Assembly: GCA_029062895.1 (NCBI GenBank)
Contig: JAIDPF010000098.1
Span: 1-64,000 of the forward strand
Direction: 5' to 3'
Length of the DNA: 64,000 nt
Origin: Lachnospiraceae bacterium
Lineage (GTDB): Bacteria; Bacillota; Clostridia; Lachnospirales; Lachnospiraceae
Below, in pieces: positions 52,885 to 61,476 of this stretch; positions within the stretch are counted from its first letter, which is position 1, and each line of letters opens with the position of its first letter. Both the position numbers and the translations under genes were made by a program. The notes beneath the pieces were generated by a model, which was not told where the DNA came from, did not search any database, and saw only the letters and a program-made list of their open reading frames with translations.

Positions 52885-54036
52885 CTACAGCATGGATGTC
52901 CCACTAATCTCAGACGGGATTCCAAGATATTTTAAAATCGTTGCCCCAATATCGGAAAATGTCTCCCGTGTTCCATAATTAACCGGGGCAATATGCTTTC
53001 CATACATCAAAAACGGCGTATATTCTCTGGAATGGTCTGTAGAAACGGTATATGCCGGATCGCATCCATGGTCTGCAGTAATCATCAGCACATCCTCTTC
53101 CTGCATTTTTTCAAAAATCTTCGGAAGTTGTTCATCAAAATATGTCAGTGCCTTCGCATACCCATCGACATCATTTCTGTGGCCATACAACATATCATAA
53201 TCCACAAGGTTCACAAAACACAGTCCTTCAAATTCCTCATCCATATACTTCAGAGTTTTCTCAATACCGTCCACGTTACCGGTGGTATAGACAAAACGGC
53301 TGATGCTTCTATCGGCAAAAATATCTTTGATCTTTCCTACCGAAAGAACTTCCATCCCCGCCGCCGTGATCTGGTCTAATATCGTGGTTCCCGGCGGTTC
53401 CAAGGAAAAATCATGCCGTCTGGTGGTTCTTGTATAATCCCCATCAGCACCGATAAACGGTCTGGCAATGACTCTGCCCACACCGTGTTTGCCGGTCAGC
53501 ATCTTCCTCGCTATCCGGCAGTATTCATAAAGCGTCTCCACCGGAACCACATTTTCATGCGCCGCAATCTGAAATACGCTGTCTGCTGAAGTATAAACGA
53601 TCAGATCCCCGGTACGCACATGTTCATCACCATATTTTTTAATAACTTCAGTACCGGAATAAGGAAGATTGCACAGCACACCCCGCCCTGTTTTCTGACA
53701 AAATTCTTTGATCACATCCTCTGGAAAACCGTTCGGATAGGTAGGCAGCGGCTGCTTTGAGATCAATCCGGCAATTTCCCAATGACCGATAGTTGTATCT
53801 TTCCCTTTGGAAGCCTCCTTCATACGCGCAATAGACGCTGCCGGTCGATCAGTCCCTTCTGCCCAGTCAATACCGTCAATATTAAACAAACCCAGCTTTT
53901 TCATATTGGGCATATGAAAATAAGGGCTTTTCGCAACGGACCTCAATGTATTAGTTCCTTTGTCACCATAATCCGCCGCATCCGGCATTTCGCCAATTCC
54001 TACACTGTCTAAAACAATCAAAAATGTCCGCTTCAT
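52885..54036 (-). CDS. deoB: Phosphopentomutase
   Basis: 383 aa. Interconverts (deoxy)ribose-1- and -5-phosphate in nucleoside salvage. Alkaline-phosphatase-like metal motifs: VLDSVGIGEMPDA, KDTTIGHWEIAG (Thr nucleophile) and MITADHGCDPAYTVSTDHSRE. GGGGGA precedes ATG 54036. It has its own promoter and a long structured leader. It ends in a TAG codon, showing that TAG is a normal stop here. Confidence 0.96.
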   Translation of the reverse strand: MKRTFLIVLDSVGIGEMPDAADYGDKGTNTLRSVAKSPYFHMPNMKKLGLFNIDGIDWAEGTDRPAASIARMKEASKGKDTTIGHWEIAGLISKQPLPTYPNGFPEDVIKEFCQKTGRGVLCNLPYSGTEVIKKYGDEHVRTGDLIVYTSADSVFQIAAHENVVPVETLYEYCRIARKMLTGKHGVGRVIARPFIGADGDYTRTTRRHDFSLEPPGTTILDQITAAGMEVLSVGKIKDIFADRSISRFVYTTGNVDGIEKTLKYMDEEFEGLCFVNLVDYDMLYGHRNDVDGYAKALTYFDEQLPKIFEKMQEEDVLMITADHGCDPAYTVSTDHSREYTPFLMYGKHIAPVNYGTRETFSDIGATILKYLGIPSEISGTSML

Positions 54037-54137
54037 CTTTTTTCCCCCATGGTATTCACCCTATGCTCGCTCTTCGTATCCCCACAGTGCTGAGCTCGAT
54101 TCCGCTTCGCTTCATCTCGCCCGCGGGCTTCGCCCTA

Positions 54138-54204
54138 TGCTCACGCACGAACAAAAATCAGCCTGCGAATAAATTCGCATCTGATTTTTGTTCATGCGTG
54201 AGCA
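54138..54204. promoter_or_regulatory. Long hairpin in the deoB leader
   Basis: TGCTCACGCA/TGCGTGAGCA, GAACAAAAATCAG/CTGATTTTTGTTC and TGCGAAT/ATTCGCA stack into a stem of about 29 bp with two small interruptions. It lies between the promoter and the start codon. GCCCGCGGGC and CCTATGCTC repeats sit between it and deoB. Confidence 0.8.
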
Positions 54205-54227
54205 CACTGCTCATAAGTAACGCGGAT

Positions 54228-54256
54228 ATTATACCACACTTTCCTTTTTAATTCAA
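54228..54256 (-). promoter_or_regulatory. Sigma-A promoter of deoB
   Basis: On the minus strand TTGAAT-17-TATAAT; the -35 overlaps the last codons of spoIIIAH. The leader to deoB is about 185 nt. Confidence 0.75.
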
Positions 54257-55008
54257 TCCGCAGAAACCGGCGTGATAATGATATTCTCCTCTGCCACAGA
54301 CGTCTTTCTTGATACGATGTCTATGATCTGCGCACACTGCGCATCCGTCAATTCTGACATTCCTACTACCACATCTGCCGTCCCGTCCGTTACACTTACT
54401 ACCACCTCTGAAAATCCCTTTGCTTCCAAAAGAATTTCTGCGGAAGTTTCCTTCTCCGCGATATCCGTCAGGGCGATCATACTGTTAGTAGCCTCCTGAA
54501 TAGACGCTTCGTCCGCACTGGTACTGTTGATTATCTCCAGCAACGCAGATCGGTTCTGCGACCTCGTCTGCTCTTTTAAGAGCCTTGCGGAAGCCAGACT
54601 GGTAATGCTGGTTGTGGATGTAAATACAGCCTCTCCGGGTTCGCTGTCTATGGTCAGTGTATTAGCACCTTCCGCTTCTCCCTGTACCGGAATCAATCCG
54701 TCTTCCGTTCCGGCTGTAGCCGCGGTCATCTCCGTCATGTCTTCCTCCAGATAATTCCCTGTAATCACCACAACTTCTTCATCCATACTGTCAATGTCCA
54801 TCAATCCGACCGTCTCAAGATCCTCTTCTGATATGTCCAGTAATGCCGTAACATCCTCTCCCGTTTCTCCACCCATGATCTCCGAAGTTCCAGCCGTCAT
54901 AGTTTCCTCATCCACCTTGCTTCCGGTAAAATTAAGATATCCGGCAACGGCGATCATAATGGCTAGTGCTGTGATCATAACATGATTTTTCTTAAATACC
55001 TTTTTCAA
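54253..55008 (-). CDS. spoIIIAH: Stage III sporulation protein AH
   Basis: 251 aa. A single N-terminal membrane helix (VMITALAIMIAVAGYLNF) is followed by an acidic, low-complexity linker and a C-terminal YscJ/FliF-like ring-building domain (about 150-251, ending ENIIITPVS). Mother-cell SpoIIIAH binds forespore SpoIIQ to form the feeding-tube channel. The start is TTG 55008 with GGGGAG 6 nt before it. Last gene of spoIIIAA-AH. Confidence 0.9.
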   Translation of the reverse strand: MKKVFKKNHVMITALAIMIAVAGYLNFTGSKVDEETMTAGTSEIMGGETGEDVTALLDISEEDLETVGLMDIDSMDEEVVVITGNYLEEDMTEMTAATAGTEDGLIPVQGEAEGANTLTIDSEPGEAVFTSTTSITSLASARLLKEQTRSQNRSALLEIINSTSADEASIQEATNSMIALTDIAEKETSAEILLEAKGFSEVVVSVTDGTADVVVGMSELTDAQCAQIIDIVSRKTSVAEENIIITPVSAD

Positions 55009-55025
55009 TGCTCTCTCCCCGCTTC

Positions 55026-55589
55026 CTATTCTGATTTCATTCTTACTACTCTAATCTTATGTACGGGAACATCAAATAATGACTGTATAACATCAGTTAT
55101 CTCAATTATTCTTCTCGGATCATCTCCCCCCTCTGCCACCACTACAACACCTTCTACTCTGGGTGTAATGATCTTCTGACAGTAGGGATTCTCCCGTCCA
55201 TTCTCATCCGTATAAAATACGGTGTTCTCTACTATCCTTGAGGCATCCTGTTCCTCCGAAATATCATAATCCTTCAGGATCACCCTTTCATCCGATGCCG
55301 CAAGCGTGATCATTACCTTAACATTTCCCACGCCTTCCATACTTTCCAACAATTCTTCCAGCTGCTTCTCCATCTCCTGTTCATAAGACGCGGCATATCC
55401 TTCTTCCGTACCGGCATATCTGTCTTCCGCATCCGCCTGTGGTGTCCTCTCCCCTTCCTCTTTTGTTCCGCCCTCCGACGTACCTACCGGCACTGCAATC
55501 ACCATCAGAAGGATGCCAAGCAGCGCCAGAATCAAAAGATTATCTCTGGTGGCATACTTTTTGACGGACTGCTGTAATTTTTCCTTCAA
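55026..55589 (-). CDS. spoIIIAG: Stage III sporulation protein AG
   Basis: 187 aa. One membrane helix (NLLILALLGILLMVIAVPVG), then a ring-building motif domain (YEQEMEKQLEELLESMEGVG, VKVMITLA, VEGVVVVAEGG, IIEITDVIQSLFDVPVHKIRVV). It forms a secretin-like ring in the mother-cell membrane. The start is TTG 55589, overlapping the spoIIIAF stop by 4 nt (TTGA) with GGGGGAG upstream. Confidence 0.93.
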   Translation of the reverse strand: MKEKLQQSVKKYATRDNLLILALLGILLMVIAVPVGTSEGGTKEEGERTPQADAEDRYAGTEEGYAASYEQEMEKQLEELLESMEGVGNVKVMITLAASDERVILKDYDISEEQDASRIVENTVFYTDENGRENPYCQKIITPRVEGVVVVAEGGDDPRRIIEITDVIQSLFDVPVHKIRVVRMKSE

Positions 55590-55891
55590 TTTGTCTCCCC
55601 CTCTCCCGTTTCCGAAAAATTCTCAACTAACAGCGAGTATATCCTGTCGCCCCATACATTGATTTCCTTCTCCAAGCTTTCCTCCTCCATCCGTATTTCT
55701 TCCGCATAGTCCGCCGCCACATCCTCCCGAAGCATACTGACGATAGGCAGAAATAGTATCATGATACAAATCAGATCCATTAAAAAACGAATATATTTTC
55801 CGTACTCTGCTGAAGGGATCAGTTGAATCAGCATCTCAGCAACAATCATAAAAATACTGGCTTCTTTCATAATATTCACGTAAGATTCCAT
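55586..55891 (-). CDS. spoIIIAF: Stage III sporulation protein AF, short form
   Basis: 101 aa against about 200 in Bacillus. The two membrane helices (FMIVAEMLIQLIP, FLMDLICIMILFLPIVSML) and the family N-terminus are present, but the C-terminal soluble domain is reduced to about 45 charged residues. It overlaps spoIIIAG by 4 nt and the frame ends cleanly, so this looks like a naturally short form rather than a frameshift. GGAGAG precedes ATG 55891. Confidence 0.82.
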   Translation of the reverse strand: MESYVNIMKEASIFMIVAEMLIQLIPSAEYGKYIRFLMDLICIMILFLPIVSMLREDVAADYAEEIRMEEESLEKEINVWGDRIYSLLVENFSETGEGETN

Positions 55892-55988
55892 CTGCGCCGC
55901 TCTCCTTCCTATTATTTAATGTCTGCAAACCATCAAGCAACCTAATATCCGGATACCGAAACACTTTCTGAAATTGCGGATACATCTA

Positions 55989-57068
55989 TCAGATCCTACA
56001 GGATGCCACGATTGCTATAATCATGAAATTCAGCAAGACAGCGGATACCAGCAGGCGAAACATCTGCATACAGCAGTTTCCGGTTCGTTCCAACAACGTC
56101 ACTGGTCCGGCATCTGTGACCAATCCGATCAGCGCGCTTCCCAGATGTACAATCAGAACCACAAATAAGACTCTGGCCATAGGTATCATGCAGACAAGTA
56201 TTATTAAGGAAAGGATTACTACCCCGATGCTGTTTTTGATCAGAAGCAGGGAACCGCTCACCATCTGCATTGTCGTATCCGTGATATTTCCCAATCCCGG
56301 AAGGGCGGCAAGAAGCTTCTGTGCCGTCCCATAGCTGACGCCGTCCAGCACCGGCGCAAATAATCCCTGCATCATACTAAATCCTCCAACCAATGCCATG
56401 CTGATCCTCAAGATCCACTTAAATAACTTGTTATGAAGTTTCAACAGATACTTCATGGATTCATTGCCGGTAATGCCGCTCATTACGGATAAAACCATCG
56501 CAGCGCTGACCATAGGGCATAAAACGAGCTGAAACAAAACCTCCAACAAATAGATCACCACCATCTCGATCTCATACAAACCGGTAGCTGTACCGGCGCC
56601 CACCGCCACTCCTGCCGTGATAAAGTATGCCGGCAGCATCACATGCAGCAATTCGATCAGCCTGCCTATGCTTTCCCCAACAATCCTGACAATATCGTAA
56701 AACGCAACCATCAGATAACTTCCCAGCAACGCCTGTATCAGGTAAGTACCCATATTCATGATTTGCTTATTTTCGTATAAGCCGGATATATTCCTGCATA
56801 CGGCAGTCAGCAGACCGCACAAAAGGATTACACAGAACAACTCCTTACGCGCTGCCCATTCGCCAATGATACATTCCATCCCCATATTCAAAAGCTCGAC
56901 CGGCTTCAATGGCAGATTGCCGTAAAGCAGCTGTTCCAACATTTCCTCGATTCTAAGTCCTTGGTCCGGAAGGATACTTTCCAGCCAGTCATTGGCTGCC
57001 GAAAAATCATACTCTCCAAGGATACTCTCTACCAGCCCTGTTTCGGAGGCATACCCTATCCCTATCAT
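55989..57068 (-). CDS. spoIIIAE: Stage III sporulation protein AE
   Basis: 359 aa polytopic protein of the mother-cell channel complex. Typical features: YDFSAANDWLESIL and EEMLEQLLYG near the N-terminus, then about six or more helices and SGITGNESMKYLLKLHNKLFK. ATG 57068 has a near-perfect AGGAGGGG site. Family members usually start with a cleavable signal sequence; here the first 70 residues are hydrophilic and no signal is seen. A structured repeat lies directly upstream, so the N-terminus may have been lost by its insertion. Confidence 0.88.
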   Translation of the reverse strand: MIGIGYASETGLVESILGEYDFSAANDWLESILPDQGLRIEEMLEQLLYGNLPLKPVELLNMGMECIIGEWAARKELFCVILLCGLLTAVCRNISGLYENKQIMNMGTYLIQALLGSYLMVAFYDIVRIVGESIGRLIELLHVMLPAYFITAGVAVGAGTATGLYEIEMVVIYLLEVLFQLVLCPMVSAAMVLSVMSGITGNESMKYLLKLHNKLFKWILRISMALVGGFSMMQGLFAPVLDGVSYGTAQKLLAALPGLGNITDTTMQMVSGSLLLIKNSIGVVILSLIILVCMIPMARVLFVVLIVHLGSALIGLVTDAGPVTLLERTGNCCMQMFRLLVSAVLLNFMIIAIVASCRI

Positions 57069-57085
57069 ACGACCCCTCCTAATAA

Positions 57086-57226
57086 TCCTCCATGTCAGAG
57101 CAGCTTGCTGCGATGACACGCGATGAGAAATCCGCGCAGGCGGTTTCTCATCTGCGATCAAAGCAATTTGAGGCTCTGACTCAAATTTCCAGTTGAAAAA
57201 TCAGCACATCAGTGTGATTTTTCAAC
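57086..57226. repeat. Structured leader repeat with possible pseudoknot, copy 2 of 2
   Basis: It shares TCCTCCATGTCAGAGCAG, CTGCGAT, CAAAGCAATTTGAG and GCTCTGACTCAAATT with 34714-34812 and ends in a hairpin GTTGAAAAATCA...TGATTTTTCAAC (57192-57226) with different inner bases. It carries an extra 44 bp (57115-57158) consisting of the hairpin GATGAGAAA...TTTCTCATC and a repeated CTGCGAT, as if inserted with a 7-bp duplication. It occupies the spoIIIAD-spoIIIAE gap. Confidence 0.82.
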
Positions 57227-57265
57227 CTATACTTCCTGTGATCCTATTCTTCAAACATCTCAATT

Positions 57266-57652
57266 TCACAATGCAAATCCATTGATGATATCAACAAGAG
57301 TCGCAAGAATGGGAATTCCAAGCATCAGAATAGACACCTTGCCAAAAACTCTGATACTGTCCGATAACGCCAAAAATCCGTTTTCTTTACACAGGGACGC
57401 TCCAAATTCAGTAACCACCGTGATCCCTACCGCTTTCAATAACAGAATCAGATAAGGTCTGGCAAAGGAAAGATTTTCCACTAGCCTGTCCAGATACTCC
57501 AGAATCACAAAGAGCCGGGAGATCAGACATGCCACAGTAAAAATCACTACACCAAAGGAAAGCACGCTTCCTATCACCGGTTCTTTCTGTCTGATCAACA
57601 TGGAAGCAATCACTGCGACAATCCCAAGCAAAGCAACTTGTACAATATCCAT
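57266..57652 (-). CDS. spoIIIAD: Stage III sporulation protein AD
   Basis: 128 aa, four membrane helices (VALLGIVAVIASMLI, VLSFGVVIFTVACLI, LILLLKAVGITVVTEFG, ILMLGIPILATLVDIING). SpoIIIAC/AD family component of the mother-cell channel. AGGGTCATAGG precedes ATG 57652. It follows spoIIIAC closely; the structured repeat separates it from spoIIIAE. Confidence 0.93.
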   Translation of the reverse strand: MDIVQVALLGIVAVIASMLIRQKEPVIGSVLSFGVVIFTVACLISRLFVILEYLDRLVENLSFARPYLILLLKAVGITVVTEFGASLCKENGFLALSDSIRVFGKVSILMLGIPILATLVDIINGFAL

Positions 57653-57671
57653 TCCTATGACCCTCTATCAT

Positions 57672-57866
57672 CTATAATTCAAATAATCCCTGTACCAATG
57701 TAAACATTTCCACGATATATGGAATAATCCAGATCAGTACCATAACGATTCCTGCCAGACTCAGCAAAAATGCCTGATCTTCTCTCCCGCTGTGTTTGAG
57801 TATCTGATTGAGAAGCGTGATCAGGATACCTACGGCCGCAATTTTTAATATTATTCCTTCATTCAT
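57672..57866 (-). CDS. spoIIIAC: Stage III sporulation protein AC
   Basis: 64 aa, two membrane helices (IILKIAAVGILITLLNQIL and FLLSLAGIVMVLIWIIPYIV) around HSGREDQ. ATG 57866 is chosen because a complete GGGGGTGATC anti-16S match lies 8 nt upstream and it gives the family length. It overlaps spoIIIAB by 4 nt. Confidence 0.94.
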   Translation of the reverse strand: MNEGIILKIAAVGILITLLNQILKHSGREDQAFLLSLAGIVMVLIWIIPYIVEMFTLVQGLFEL

Positions 57867-58384
57867 ATCAGTATGATCACCCCCAATATCCCGATGGTAA
57901 TTCCCATACAGCAATATACCCTTCCCTTTTGCCGATACTCACTTTCAAGATGCTTTTTCTGTTCTTCCATTTCTCCGGACACCTGTTCAAAAATCTCCTC
58001 CCGATACCGGCAATCCACCGCCTTCGCCAGATTCGTCAATTCCATCATATACTGTATGTCTTCCTTCTTCAGACAGGTCTCTGCTTCCATACGTTCCAAT
58101 GCCTCCTGCCACATATACTCAAAACTTTTTCTTCCTCGCTCCATCCCCTGATAGATCCCGTGAAAGATGTTCTGATACGGAAGTCTGCTTTTTTCCGATA
58201 TTTTTAAAAATATCTCCCCCAGCGAAGACCTCTGGAAACTCACTTCGCTCTTAAAAGCCGCAATCAACTGGGAAAGATAGTTTAATTCAAACCTCCGTTC
58301 CATCAGTTCCTTTGCCTGCAGCCACCCATATAAGGATGAGGTCAGAATGAGCAGAACGGCTCCTATCAGCCTGATTATCGACAT
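57863..58384 (-). CDS. spoIIIAB: Stage III sporulation protein AB
   Basis: 173 aa. An N-terminal and a C-terminal membrane helix flank a long helical middle (RRFELNYLSQLIAAFKSEVS, EVSFQRSSLGEIF). GspF-like component of the SpoIIIA complex. The ATG overlaps the spoIIIAA stop (TGATG); AGCAGGTG is upstream. Confidence 0.93.
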   Translation of the reverse strand: MSIIRLIGAVLLILTSSLYGWLQAKELMERRFELNYLSQLIAAFKSEVSFQRSSLGEIFLKISEKSRLPYQNIFHGIYQGMERGRKSFEYMWQEALERMEAETCLKKEDIQYMMELTNLAKAVDCRYREEIFEQVSGEMEEQKKHLESEYRQKGRVYCCMGITIGILGVIILI

Positions 58385-59331
58385 CACCTGCTTATCACCT
58401 GATTTCCATATGTATCCAAAACCATTTCGATCGTACCTGCCCCATGGGATCTGCTCATGATAACATACCTTTTAAACGCATGTTCTTCAAGCAAATCTTC
58501 CAGCCCTTTCTTTTTTCTGATATCCTCCAGTCCTTCCCCATGGATCGATGCAAGAATATGGCATCCGCATTTTAGAAGCTGACGGATGGCGCCTGCATCC
58601 TCTTCTCCACCAATCTCATCCACCGCAACCAGATAAGGATTCATGGAACGCAACAACAACATCATCCCCTGCGACTTAGGGCAGGCATCCAGAAGATCTG
58701 TCCTCGTTCCGAGATCATTTTGCGGCATACCAAGATAACTCCCGCCGATCTCAGAACGTTCATCAACCACACTGACATTTCTTCCCTCCGCATACCGGCT
58801 GCCATCCGATACCTGCCGGATGATATCGCGCAGCAGGGTTGTCTTGCCACAGCCGGGCGGCGATATCAAAAGACAGTTCTGCAACTCCCCCTTCTCGTAT
58901 AGGTAAGGAAGGATCCGGTCAGCAGCTCCCTTTACTTCATGGGCAATCCTCAGGTTCATAGAGGTAATATTTTTGATGGAACGCAGATGACCGTTTTCTA
59001 CAACGGCTTGTCCGGAAATTCCTATTCGGTGTCCGCCCTGTATCGTTAAAAATCCTCTCGCGATCTCCTCCTCATACGCATACAGGGAGTAATGACAAAG
59101 ATGCATCAATATGGATTCCAGTTCTTTTTCTTCGACCCGGTATGCCATATTGATATCCCTAGTCATTTCTCCCTGTAACGTCATGCCATATTCCCTGTTA
59201 CCCGCCATCAAAAGAATTGGTCTGCCCACTCTTAGATGTATCTCCTGCAGTTCCTTCACCTGAGCCAGTCCGGCAGCGATTCCTTTAAAGCAGTCCGGAA
59301 ATATCTCTTTGATCATGCTATTGTCCATCAT
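58384..59331 (-). CDS. spoIIIAA: Stage III sporulation protein AA, ATPase
   Basis: 315 aa. Secretion-type ATPase of the channel. Walker A LLISPPGCGKTTLLRDIIRQ, Walker B YLVAVDEIGGEEDAGAI; an N-terminal domain precedes (LRVGRPILLMAGN). ATG 59331 is selected by GGAGGTG 6 nt before it. First gene of the spoIIIA operon, only 42 nt after the sigE stop, so likely co-transcribed with spoIIGA-sigE or read from a sigma-E promoter inside sigE; none could be called confidently. Confidence 0.94.
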   Translation of the reverse strand: MMDNSMIKEIFPDCFKGIAAGLAQVKELQEIHLRVGRPILLMAGNREYGMTLQGEMTRDINMAYRVEEKELESILMHLCHYSLYAYEEEIARGFLTIQGGHRIGISGQAVVENGHLRSIKNITSMNLRIAHEVKGAADRILPYLYEKGELQNCLLISPPGCGKTTLLRDIIRQVSDGSRYAEGRNVSVVDERSEIGGSYLGMPQNDLGTRTDLLDACPKSQGMMLLLRSMNPYLVAVDEIGGEEDAGAIRQLLKCGCHILASIHGEGLEDIRKKKGLEDLLEEHAFKRYVIMSRSHGAGTIEMVLDTYGNQVISR

Positions 59332-59373
59332 ATAAAGCACCTCCATATTTCAATATATGAGGTGTTGTCCTAA

Positions 59374-60108
59374 TTATTCCTCCCGAATCATTTCTTTTTG
59401 CAGCCGCTTCATGATCTTTTTTTCCAAGCGGGAAATATACGATTGGGAAATGCCTAACAATTCCGCAACCTCCTTCTGCGTCATCTCCTGACCGTCCGAA
59501 CGGTTGATCCCAAACCGCAGCATAATGATCGTCCGCTCCCGTTCCTTTAACCTGCTGATGGCACGTGTCAGCAGCGTCCTTTCCACTTCCGTTTCAATAT
59601 CCCGGTAGATGATATCCTCCTCTGTCCCCAGTACATCGGACAACAGCAGTTCATTTCCGTCCCAGTCCACATTTAAAGGCTCGTCAATAGAAACCTCCAG
59701 CTTTGTCTTATTATTCCTGCGAAGATACATAAGGATCTCGTTTTCGATACACCGGGAAGCGTAGGTCGCCAGCTTTATATTTTTTTCCGAGCGGAAAGTA
59801 TTGATTGATTTAATCAGTCCTATCGTTCCGATAGATACCAGATCCTCTACTCCGATTCCGGTATTATCAAACTTTTTGGCAATATAAACCACCAGCCGAA
59901 GATTACGCTCGATCAGAACCGGTTTTGCCTCCTCCGCTTTTCCATTTTCCAGTTTCCAAATCATTTCATTTTCTTCTTTTGTATTTAACGGCGGAGGAAG
60001 GACGTCGCTTCCTCCTATGTAAAACAGTTCGTTTTCCGAATCCTCCGGCAGAAGTTTATCCTTACACAAAAACCAGTAAATCTTTGCCGTCCAGCCAAAA
60101 TCTAACAT
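59374..60108 (-). CDS. sigE: RNA polymerase sporulation sigma factor, pro-sigma-E
   Basis: 244 aa. Early mother-cell sigma factor. The N-terminal pro-sequence (about 1-30, [13 protein letters not shown]...LLP) and the conserved [12 protein letters not shown] precede regions 2 ([46 protein letters not shown]) and 4 ([34 protein letters not shown]). ATG 60108 has AAAGGG 8 nt upstream and overlaps the end of spoIIGA by 7 nt. sigG, the common next gene, is absent. Confidence 0.96.
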   Translation of the reverse strand: MLDFGWTAKIYWFLCKDKLLPEDSENELFYIGGSDVLPPPLNTKEENEMIWKLENGKAEEAKPVLIERNLRLVVYIAKKFDNTGIGVEDLVSIGTIGLIKSINTFRSEKNIKLATYASRCIENEILMYLRRNNKTKLEVSIDEPLNVDWDGNELLLSDVLGTEEDIIYRDIETEVERTLLTRAISRLKERERTIIMLRFGINRSDGQEMTQKEVAELLGISQSYISRLEKKIMKRLQKEMIREE

Positions 60109-60917
60109 AATCCATCCCTTTCTTTTAAATAATCTGTATGCAGAAGCATCTGATATTTCCCATGAGAAGATAACCTTCCATGATAGACTGCCAGAAGCAT
60201 CTCCTGACACTGATAAACCCCTCCGCTGTCCATGATCTTTACCTGATGCACCTTGACTGCCGGAAGCATCCCGGCATCCGTCCCAACAGCATGGTACGGA
60301 ATCATATAGACACCTTCCTTTTCTTCCCGGATATTCCACTGGATACTGCTTTCTTCCACCACACAGACAGCTTTCCCACTGATCGGTTCCCGAAGACCGT
60401 TGCCGGTATCCAATAAGGCCACGATCTCATGCTCCTTACCCCGGTAGAGGAAACTGACATGATACAAGGTTTTTCCCCGCTGTCGGAAAAGCCATATCAA
60501 CAAAAGTGCCGTCAACAGAGTGCCGGTCAAAAAACGTAGTCCGCTGACCCCGGTCAGCTTCTCCAACCTGTATGATACCTGAAAACATCCTGTCAGATAC
60601 ATCACCACAATCAGCAGGGCAAGAACGACTCCTCCCGCCATCCTTTTGTGAACTCTGCCATACAGAAACCGGAACAGTAATGTTCCGGTCAGGCACTCTG
60701 CCATGACACATCCCCATCTGCGTATGCCGACAGGCAGTAACAAACATGCGATCCCCGTCATACTCCACAAGGCTCCGCAAAACAGCAGCCGCTTCCATGC
60801 TGCCTTTCGATGCAGCAGCATCCCCACAAGCAGCATCAGCAGGATATATACCAGCAGATATTCCACAAATAACCGATCCAAATATATGGTATAATGTAAA
60901 GAAGCATCCTGTTTCAT
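60102..60917 (-). CDS. spoIIGA: Sigma-E processing peptidase SpoIIGA
   Basis: 271 aa. Five N-terminal membrane helices (1-145) and an aspartic-protease-like C domain with [17 protein letters not shown]. It cleaves the sigma-E pro-sequence when activated by forespore SpoIIR. GGATGGAG precedes ATG 60917. It overlaps sigE, as in other spore formers, and its promoter has the layout of a Spo0A-activated site. Confidence 0.94.
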   Translation of the reverse strand: MKQDASLHYTIYLDRLFVEYLLVYILLMLLVGMLLHRKAAWKRLLFCGALWSMTGIACLLLPVGIRRWGCVMAECLTGTLLFRFLYGRVHKRMAGGVVLALLIVVMYLTGCFQVSYRLEKLTGVSGLRFLTGTLLTALLLIWLFRQRGKTLYHVSFLYRGKEHEIVALLDTGNGLREPISGKAVCVVEESSIQWNIREEKEGVYMIPYHAVGTDAGMLPAVKVHQVKIMDSGGVYQCQEMLLAVYHGRLSSHGKYQMLLHTDYLKERDGLC

Positions 60918-60936
60918 ATCTCCATCCTTATGTCCT

Positions 60937-60970
60937 ATTATAAAAAAAGACGGATATAAAATTTGTCAAA
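60937..60970 (-). promoter_or_regulatory. spoIIGA promoter with long spacer and 0A box
   Basis: On the minus strand TTGACA-21-TATAAT. The Bacillus spoIIG promoter also has an over-long (22 bp) spacer and needs Spo0A. TTTGTCAAA (plus strand 60962-60970) matches the 0A-box consensus over the -35; a poorer match TTTGTCTCA lies at 60977-60985. Confidence 0.72.
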
Positions 60971-61105
60971 ACAATGTTTGTCTCATATAATTTATTGATA
61001 CATCTTTCGAGCATTTTCTACAGGGGAACATATAATCTCTCATCAAAACGTGGCGCATGGATATGCTGGAATCATGAATTGCCATGAATATAGCTCTTCT
61101 AACGC

Positions 61106-61151
61106 AAAATAAAAAGACATGATGTGTCATTTTCTGACAAAATCATGTCTT
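61106..61151 (-). terminator. Terminator downstream of pbuX
   Basis: AAGACATGAT pairs with ATCATGTCTT, with inner TGTCA/TGACA; on the minus strand a TTTTTATTTT tract follows. Confidence 0.78.
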
Positions 61152-61223
61152 ATCTTTCTTACGTTAATTAACATATATAGGATTCGGGCCTCAAAAGGTA
61201 TCTTTTAAATTTTGTGGCGGCAA

Positions 61224-61452
61224 GCTGCGCGAATCATCATCTGTACCTATGCTGCTGTACGGAAATAAGAAATTCTAAACATTTCTGGTTTAAGTTGTAG
61301 AAGACGGACGCAAAAGGGGCAAATTCGCCATCCATAACTCAATTGCCCCTTTTCGGAACATCGTGTTCCGAAATTGCTGGGTATTGGACAGAAATGTTAA
61401 GAATTTCTAATTTCCTTCCAAATGCATAGGTACAGATGATGATTCGCGCAGC
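61224..61452 (-). repeat. 229-bp structured multi-hairpin element, copy 2 of 2
   Basis: Outer arms 61224-61252 and 61424-61452 pair perfectly over 29 bp. Read on minus it has the same inner stem (AGAAATTCTTAACATT...), hairpin TTTCGGAAC-ACGAT-GTTCCGAAA, hairpin GGGGCAA...TTGCCCC and GCGTCCGTCTTC tract as 24837-25064, while at least five outer-stem base pairs differ with compensation. It lies in the pbuX 3' untranslated region, in the sense orientation. Confidence 0.85.
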
Positions 61453-61476
61453 CTGCCATTTAAATTCTGCCCATGA

